A DNA stretch of 33,919 nt from an uncultured Chloroflexota bacterium. GTDB taxonomy: Bacteria; Chloroflexota; Chloroflexia; Chloroflexales; Chloroflexaceae. Location of the stretch: NCBI GenBank assembly GCA_937120965.1, contig CAKZKA010000275.1:1-33919 (forward strand), written 5' to 3'. Below, piece after piece: positions 29,371 to 33,919 of this stretch. Position numbers and translations under genes: made by a program. The notes beneath the pieces were generated by a model, which was not told where the DNA came from, searched no databases, and saw only the letters and a list, made by a program, of their open reading frames with translations. Each line of letters starts with the position of its first letter. The first letter of the stretch is position 1.

Positions 29371-29382
29371 CAAGGTTGTCGC

Positions 29383-29468
29383 GCCGAAGTGGCGGAATGG
29401 CAGACGCGGCGGTCTCAAAAACCGCTGGGGGCAACCCCGTGTGGGTTCGAGTCCCACCTTCGGCACCA
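29383..29468 (+). tRNA. tRNA-Leu (CAA)
   Basis: An 86-nt class II tRNA. The acceptor stem GCCGAAG pairs with CTTCGGC, and ACCA is encoded. The anticodon loop CTCAAAA (stem GCGGT/ACCGC) gives anticodon CAA, reading UUG. A long variable arm (TGGGGGCAACCCCG) and TTCGAGTC in the T arm confirm leucine type. Confidence 0.97.
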
Positions 29469-29494
29469 TTCGCCACAGCAGGTGTGTCAGTGTG

Positions 29495-29571
29495 CGGGGC
29501 GTGGCTCAGCCTGGTAGAGCGCCGCGTTCGGGTCGCGGAGGTCGGTGGTTCAAATCCACTCGCCCCGACCA
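29495..29571 (+). tRNA. tRNA-Pro (CGG)
   Basis: A 77-nt tRNA with acceptor stem CGGGGCG/CGCCCCG and encoded ACCA. The anticodon loop TTCGGGT in stem CCGCG/CGCGG gives CGG, reading CCG. The T arm has GTTCAAATC. It lies 26 bp after tRNA-Leu and shares its promoter and terminator. Confidence 0.97.
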
Positions 29572-29577
29572 GGGTCT

Positions 29578-29614
29578 CGGGGTGTCTGTGGCAAGCAGAC
29601 ACCCCGGTTTGTTG
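29578..29614 (+). terminator. Intrinsic terminator of the tRNA unit
   Basis: CGGGGTGTCTG/CAGACACCCCG forms a perfect 11-bp stem (29578-29606) with a 7-nt loop, followed by GTTTGTTGT. It ends the tRNA-Leu/tRNA-Pro transcript. Confidence 0.85.
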
Positions 29615-29811
29615 TATTGAGAGCACAGTTGCTGGCAGAATTGACGTCTGTCCCGCGCAGCGTCGCGGCTGGTACTCGGTCTGTAAAGGAAGCTAGCTTA
29701 CTTCTTGCCGGGAGCGAGGACCTCCCGTCTTCGCTCGTCCCCGAGGGCGCAGCGCTCGCGTTCACAGAGCATGGAAGCGCCGCGCGCTTTCGTGCACGTG
29801 GTCCCGAGGGC

Positions 29812-30231
29812 TTGCGCTTCGCCGGTTCGGTGATGGCGATGTTGCTCTTCCTCCTGGGAGCCTGTGGTGACCCGGCGGCGGTGCTGCCCGCGCGGCCCAC
29901 GCCGGTGCCAACCCTGGCGCGCCTGCCGAGCGTTACGCCCGTTCCCCCTACCCCCTCGCTCCCGGCGCTTCCTCCAACCGCGCTGCCGGCCCCGGCAACG
30001 CCTGAACCGCTCCTGGCGCGCGTCGCGGTGGTCGCCAATCTGCGCGCTGGTCCCGGTACGGAGCACCCGGTTCTCGATGTGTTCGAAGCGGGCGTGCCGG
30101 TTCGCCTGCTTGGCCGCTCCGGGGCTTGGTATCAGGTGCAGGGACCGGGTGAGCAACGCGGCTGGATGGCCGCGGAGGTGCTGGAGATTGATCCGGCGAC
30201 CGTGGGAGCCGTTCCGGAGATCAGCCCGTGA
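29812..30231 (+). CDS. Lipoprotein with bacterial SH3 domain
   Basis: About 139 residues if started at TTG 29812, which gives the signal MRFAGSVMAMLLFLLGAC with lipobox LGAC; ATG 29833 is an alternative and would leave a very short signal. A Pro/Thr-rich linker (PTPVPTLARLPSVTPVPPTP) spans the wall side. The C-terminal SH3b domain has VVANLRAGPGTEHPVLDVFE, VRLLGRSGAWYQVQ and GWMAAEVL. Such domains bind cell-wall peptides or other proteins. No good ribosome-binding site is seen, so the start is uncertain. It lies between the tRNA terminator and a dispersed repeat, before the phosphatase gene. Confidence 0.75.
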   Translation: MRFAGSVMAMLLFLLGACGDPAAVLPARPTPVPTLARLPSVTPVPPTPSLPALPPTALPAPATPEPLLARVAVVANLRAGPGTEHPVLDVFEAGVPVRLLGRSGAWYQVQGPGEQRGWMAAEVLEIDPATVGAVPEISP

Positions 30232-30264
30232 GCGTGCGCCTCCCTGTAAGGAGACGTTTCGTTA

Positions 30265-30375
30265 GACGCGCACGGCGCAGAATGCCGGAATGAACATATG
30301 GAAATTATTCTTGGGAGGGCTGCGCCCTCCCAAACCCTCCCCGGGCAGTGGAGAAACCCGGTTTCCCCTTGCCCC
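30265..30375. repeat. Dispersed repeat upstream of the SpoIIE-type gene
   Basis: Hairpin GGGAGGGCTGCGCCCTCCC (about 30314-30332) and the palindrome GGAGAAACCCGGTTTCCCC (about 30350-30368), in the usual order. It ends about 30 bp before the phosphatase start. Confidence 0.85.
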
Positions 30376-30407
30376 CGCCCGCCAGGCTGGAGATGGACAG
30401 GGAACCC

Positions 30408-32360
30408 ATGTACCGCGACGGACGTGAGCGACAACCGGCAGGACCGCTTCTCTCCGACGAGACCCCTCCGGCCCGCCGGCGTCTGAGCATCACCAACCGG
30501 TTGCGCTGGTCATTCCTGATCGGTTCGACGCTACCACTCATCCTGGTAGGCGCAGTGCTGATCACCATGCTGTTGCAGGTGCAGCAACGGAACGCCTACG
30601 CCAGCCAGCAGGCCCTGGCGGATAAAGTCGCCGGCAATATCTCCACCTTTCTCTACGACCTGGAACAGCAGTTGTTACGCGCGGCGCGTGACCTCGATCC
30701 GACGGTGCCGGATGCCCGGTTGCGCTCCGCCGTGGAGCGCCTGGTCAACAGTTCGCCTGACTTGCGGGCGATTACAGTGGCAAATCGTGACGAACGCATC
30801 GTGGCCATCGGGCGCAGTAATTTGCTCACCCGGCAGAACATTGCGACCCTGCCGCTTGACCCGGCGCTGATCGAGCTGGCCGCGCGCGTGGGAAAGGGCA
30901 GTCGTACCCCGATTACGCCCGGAAGCGACGGCCAGCCCGTGTTTCAGGTCGTGCTCCCGGTGCGCGGCGCCGATGGAAGCCTCTTCGGCGTGATCGGCGC
31001 CGAGGTTAGCGCGGCGCGCATCCGCCAGATGCTGCGCCTGGGGGTGCAGGAAACGGGCAAGACGGTGTACCTGGTTGACGCCGACCGGCAGGTGCAGTTG
31101 AGCGATAGTCTGCGACCCTGGCAACCGCCCGACGATCTGACGGCGCTGTATATTGACGGACAGACGGCTGCCGAGTACACCGGCGGCGCAGGCGTGCTGG
31201 TAGTCGGCGCGCGCGCCCCGGTCGCGCCGGTCTCGGCGATGGGCTGGTCGGTGGTGGTTGAACAGCCCTCCAGCGAGTTCTTTGTGGAGGTGTACCGCGG
31301 TGTTAGCCTGCTCGCGGCGCTGGTGGGATTGGTGGCCCTGCTGGCGCTGGTCTGGTCATTCTACCAGGCGCGACGCCTGGTTGTGCCGATCCGGGCACTG
31401 ACCACGGGGGCGCAGGAACTGGCCAGCGGGCGCCTGGACCACCGGATCGAGGTTGAACCGGGCGATGAACTGGGACAACTGGCCAGCACCTTCAACCGTA
31501 TGGCCGCCCGGCTTCAGCACAGCCTTCAGGAGATCGAGAACCAGAACGAGCGCTTGCGCGAAGGTCTGGCCCTGGCCCGTGATATCCAGCAGGGCCTGCT
31601 TCCGAATGCGCCGCCGTGGGGCGCCGATCTGCTGCGGGTGTATGGGCGCTCGCTTCCGGCGAGTGAGGTCGGCGGTGATTTCTACACCTACCTGAACCTG
31701 AGCGACGGTCGCATAGCCATTGCCATCGGCGATATTTCGGGCAAGGGTGTCGCGGCCGCCCTGCTCATGGCCCTCACCAGCTCGACGCTCGAGTCTCAGG
31801 CGCGCCTGCTCTCCAGCCCGTCAGAGATGTTGCAGGCTATGCACATGGCGCTGCGCCAGCGCCTCCAGGCCAATCAGATGAACGCGGCCGTGCTGATCGC
31901 AGTGTTCGACCCCGAGGATCGCTCGGTGACGCTGGCGAACGCGGGGATGATCGCGCCGCTGCTGCTCCAGTGTCGTGGCGATGGCCAGGGCGAGTGCCAT
32001 TTTCTCGACGTGGGCGGGCTGCCGCTCGGCACGCGCATCAACGGGCTGTACCGCGATGTGAGCGTGCCGCTGGAGCCGGGCGATACGCTGCTCTTCCTCA
32101 GCGATGGGGTCGTCGAGGCCCACAACAGCGAGGGTGAGTTGTTCGGCTTTGAACGCCTGGAGCACCTGGTGAAGACCTTCACGCCGGCGATGGATGTGCA
32201 CGAGATGATCCAGCGGATCACGCGCGCGGTACTGATCTTCACCGGGGGCGCCGAACCGCACGACGATATCACCATGATCGCTGTGCGGCTGCCGCTCCAC
32301 GCCGCGCCCGCTGCTGTTGCGCCGCATACAACACCGTATGCAACAGGTACCGATGTATAA
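30408..32360 (+). CDS. SpoIIE-type PP2C phosphatase with extracellular sensor and HAMP
   Basis: A 650-residue membrane signalling protein. One transmembrane helix (about 35-57) precedes an extracytoplasmic Cache-type sensor (about 60-295), with VFQVVLPVRGADGSLFGVIGAE split over the ligand pocket region. A second helix (about 300-322) leads to a HAMP domain (about 325-378) and a short coiled coil (IENQNERLREGLALA). The PPM/SpoIIE domain begins ARDIQQGLLPNAPP and has EVGGDFY, GDISGKG, LSDGVVEA and DDITMI, the metal-binding acidic residues. It should dephosphorylate anti-anti-sigma (STAS) proteins, but no such partner is adjacent. ATG 30408 has AGGGAA just upstream; ATG 30393 is the alternative. 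Confidence 0.92.
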   Translation: MYRDGRERQPAGPLLSDETPPARRRLSITNRLRWSFLIGSTLPLILVGAVLITMLLQVQQRNAYASQQALADKVAGNISTFLYDLEQQLLRAARDLDPTVPDARLRSAVERLVNSSPDLRAITVANRDERIVAIGRSNLLTRQNIATLPLDPALIELAARVGKGSRTPITPGSDGQPVFQVVLPVRGADGSLFGVIGAEVSAARIRQMLRLGVQETGKTVYLVDADRQVQLSDSLRPWQPPDDLTALYIDGQTAAEYTGGAGVLVVGARAPVAPVSAMGWSVVVEQPSSEFFVEVYRGVSLLAALVGLVALLALVWSFYQARRLVVPIRALTTGAQELASGRLDHRIEVEPGDELGQLASTFNRMAARLQHSLQEIENQNERLREGLALARDIQQGLLPNAPPWGADLLRVYGRSLPASEVGGDFYTYLNLSDGRIAIAIGDISGKGVAAALLMALTSSTLESQARLLSSPSEMLQAMHMALRQRLQANQMNAAVLIAVFDPEDRSVTLANAGMIAPLLLQCRGDGQGECHFLDVGGLPLGTRINGLYRDVSVPLEPGDTLLFLSDGVVEAHNSEGELFGFERLEHLVKTFTPAMDVHEMIQRITRAVLIFTGGAEPHDDITMIAVRLPLHAAPAAVAPHTTPYATGTDV

Positions 32361-32361
32361 T
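32356..32361 (+). promoter_or_regulatory. Possible -10 for the CysS-like gene
   Basis: TATAAT overlaps the TAA stop of the phosphatase gene, 84 bases before the next ATG. No good -35 is seen. Just upstream, GCATAC and GTATGC (about 32324-32341) form an inverted repeat that could be an operator. Confidence 0.4.
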
Positions 32362-32444
32362 GAAGAGAGCGTACCCATCTGAATGGCGCATCCAGGCTGT
32401 GCCCCGACCAGAGCGCCAGAGTCGCACGCGCCCCAGGAGCACGT

Positions 32445-33644
32445 ATGCAGCTCTACAATACCCTCGCGCGCGAAAAGGAACCCTTCGTCATTCCCCGGGA
32501 TCGCCCGGTAACGATGTATGTCTGCGGCGTGACACCCTACGATACGACCCATATCGGCCACGCGCGCACGTTTCTCACCTTCGACGTGCTGTTGCGCTAC
32601 CTGCGCTGGAAGGGCGCCGAGGTGCGCTACTGCCAGAACGTGACCGATGTGGATGACCCGCTGTTTGCCCGCGCCGCCCGCGATGGGGTGGACTGGCAGG
32701 ACCTGGCCAGTCGCCAGGTTGCGCAGTTGCGCCAGGACTTCGAGGGCCTGAATCTGGTGCCGCCGACCTATTTTCCGTGGGCCAGCGAAGAGATCGGGGC
32801 CATGATCCCCATCATCGAGCGGCTGGTAGCGCTGGGCCACGCCTATGTGGTTGGTGGGAACGTCTACTTCAGCATCCGCACCGATCCCAACTTCGGCAAA
32901 ATGGCGCGGATGGGCTATGAAGAGATGCTGGCAACGGCCAACCAGCGCGGCAACGACCCTCGCGACCCGCGGAAACGCGACCCGCTCGATTTCGTGCTCT
33001 GGCAGACCGGCAAGCCCGGCGATCCCACCTGGAACAGTCCCTGGGGTCCAGGACGGCCCGGCTGGCACATCGAGTGCAGCGCGATGGCCACCAGGTACCT
33101 CGGCGAGCAGATCGACATCCACGGCGGCGGCGCCGATCTGATCTTCCCCCACCACCCCTGCGAGATCGCCCAGACCGAGCCGGTTACCGGCAAGCGCCCC
33201 TTCGCGCGGTTCTGGATGCACGCGGGCCTGGTCTGGCTCGATGGCGAGAAGATGAGCAAGTCGCTGGGCAACCTGGTGTTCGTTCGCGACGCGCTTCGGG
33301 AGCACCGCGCCGATACGCTGCGCTGGTACCTTTTGAGCGAGCACTATCGCGAGGAGTTCGACTACCACCGCAACGCCCTGGGGCGCTACGCGGCCCTGGT
33401 GGATGAGTTCTGGCGCGCCGCCCAGGCCCGTGGCGGAACCGACACGCCCCTCGATCTGACGCGGGGCTTCGACGAGCTGGTGGCAGCGATGGACGATGAT
33501 CTGAACACGCCCGCGGCGCTGGCCGTGCTGCACACCATGGTCGGCGATACGCTGGCCGCGGCTGCCGAAGGTCGCGATGTCGAGCGCGCCACGGCTCTGC
33601 TACGCGAAGTGGCGACCATGTTCGGGTTTCGCCAGACAGCCTGA
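32445..33644 (+). CDS. cysS: Cysteinyl-tRNA synthetase-family ligase, compact (CysS or MshC-like)
   Basis: A 399-residue class I ligase that activates cysteine with ATP. It has HIGH (36-39 in TTHIGHA), KMSKS (269-273), and the four zinc ligands of CysRS: Cys27, Cys211, His236 and Glu240. The DALR-like helical domain begins DDDLNTPAALAVL (350-362). It ends there, about 60 residues shorter than E. coli CysS, and lacks the anticodon-binding extension. NVTDVDDPL, DGVDW, DLIFPHH and KSLGNLVFV resemble the mycothiol ligase MshC (about 410 residues) more than CysS. Cys-tRNA synthesis is the default call; a Cys:sugar ligase is possible. AGGAG precedes the ATG. The TGA stop lies in the boundary motif of a dispersed repeat. 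Confidence 0.82.
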   Translation: MQLYNTLAREKEPFVIPRDRPVTMYVCGVTPYDTTHIGHARTFLTFDVLLRYLRWKGAEVRYCQNVTDVDDPLFARAARDGVDWQDLASRQVAQLRQDFEGLNLVPPTYFPWASEEIGAMIPIIERLVALGHAYVVGGNVYFSIRTDPNFGKMARMGYEEMLATANQRGNDPRDPRKRDPLDFVLWQTGKPGDPTWNSPWGPGRPGWHIECSAMATRYLGEQIDIHGGGADLIFPHHPCEIAQTEPVTGKRPFARFWMHAGLVWLDGEKMSKSLGNLVFVRDALREHRADTLRWYLLSEHYREEFDYHRNALGRYAALVDEFWRAAQARGGTDTPLDLTRGFDELVAAMDDDLNTPAALAVLHTMVGDTLAAAAEGRDVERATALLREVATMFGFRQTA

Positions 33645-33826
33645 GGTGAAAATAGCCCGCCCGCGGGAGGGTTTGGGAGGGCAAAGCCCTCCCAGGAAAT
33701 AACCCGCCAGCGGGGAGGGTTTGGGAGGGCGAAGCCCTCCCAAGAACAATAATATTTTCATTCTGGCGTTGTGCGACGCAGCCGCATGGATGACTGAGGT
33801 GAACATACGGGGAAACCGGGTTTCCC
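33645..33826. repeat. Block of modular dispersed repeats, inverted orientation
   Basis: Begins TGAGGTGAAAATAG at the cysS stop, then two hairpins of the GGGAGGGC...GCCCTCCC type (about 33676 and 33726), an AT-rich AATAATATTTTCATTC, GATGACTGAGGTGAACATA, and GGGGAAACCGGGTTTCCCC (about 33810-33828). The order mirrors the 25440-25740 block read on the other strand. No gene is seen. Confidence 0.88.
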
Positions 33827-33918
33827 CACCTGCGGTGAGCCTGTCGAACCACCTGCGGTGAGCCTGTCGAACCACCTGCGGTGAGCCTGTCGAACCACCT
33901 GCGGTGAGCCTGTCGAAC
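33827..33918. repeat. 23-bp tandem repeat, at least four copies, running off the window
   Basis: Four perfect copies of a 23-bp unit (CACCTGCGGTGAGCCTGTCG plus AAC). The same unit occurs singly, on the other strand, at about 6472-6494 and 25583-25605, always next to the GGGGAAACC palindrome. It is therefore a repeat module that has expanded here. Confidence 0.95.
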
Positions 33919-33919
33919 C

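Overview
The window is about 34 kb of GC-rich bacterial chromosome with ordinary chromosomal gene content: cell-wall synthesis, translation, RNase P RNA, tRNAs, signalling and transport. The style suggests a Chloroflexota bacterium, probably Chloroflexales. Supporting signs are the palindromic repeats built on GGGGAAACCCGGTTTCCCC between genes, the long two-domain L25/Ctc protein, Pro/Thr-rich surface and lipoproteins, a MurE with a non-DAP-type motif, and the FemAB-MurE pairing. No database was searched, so the taxonomic call is an inference.

Layout. 1-917: 3' part of a membrane-anchored lamin-tail-domain protein. 1000-1968: ROK-family protein. 2308-5446: tight three-gene unit of a 49-aa protein, a 692-aa Pro/Ala-rich protein and a HEAT-repeat protein, none with a known job. 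5492-12058: plus-strand run of a PIG-L deacetylase, FemAB-type transferase, MurE ligase, MATE exporter and a divergent dihydroorotate-dehydrogenase-like protein. 12009-17452: minus-strand block of MgtC, an ABC ATPase with its double-length permease, and two small unknown proteins, with orphan terminators just upstream. 18347: ribosomal protein L25. 19652-20812: glycosyltransferase (minus). 21372-23720: hybrid-input histidine kinase. 23729-24175: RNase P RNA (minus), absent from any protein-based view. 24183-26214: aminotransferase and MOSC protein (minus). 26462: Na/Pi-type transporter, convergent with an S41 lipoprotein. 29383-29612: tRNA-Leu(CAA), tRNA-Pro(CGG) and a terminator. 29812-33644: SH3 lipoprotein, SpoIIE-type phosphatase and a CysS/MshC-type ligase.

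The most distinctive content lies between the genes. There are at least four repeat types: (1) modular palindromic repeats in nearly every gap; (2) an element of about 113 bp with 13-bp terminal inverted repeats and a strong internal hairpin (2077-2189); (3) a 102-bp MITE-like element present three times with TACCA...TGGTA ends and 3-bp TNA target duplications; (4) an inverted-repeat element at 19349-19562. Two of the 102-bp elements sit inside copies of element 2 at the same target, in opposite orientation, and the 2077-2189 copy is the matching empty site. The third landed exactly in the ATGA stop/start overlap of two genes. It preserved both the stop and the start and left a frame open through itself.

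Functionally, FemAB and MurE belong together in peptidoglycan synthesis. The histidine kinase and the SpoIIE phosphatase are orphan signalling proteins without adjacent partners. The ABC pair lacks a binding protein in the window. The PIG-L deacetylase and the CysS/MshC-like ligase hint at, but do not prove, a sugar-thiol pathway.
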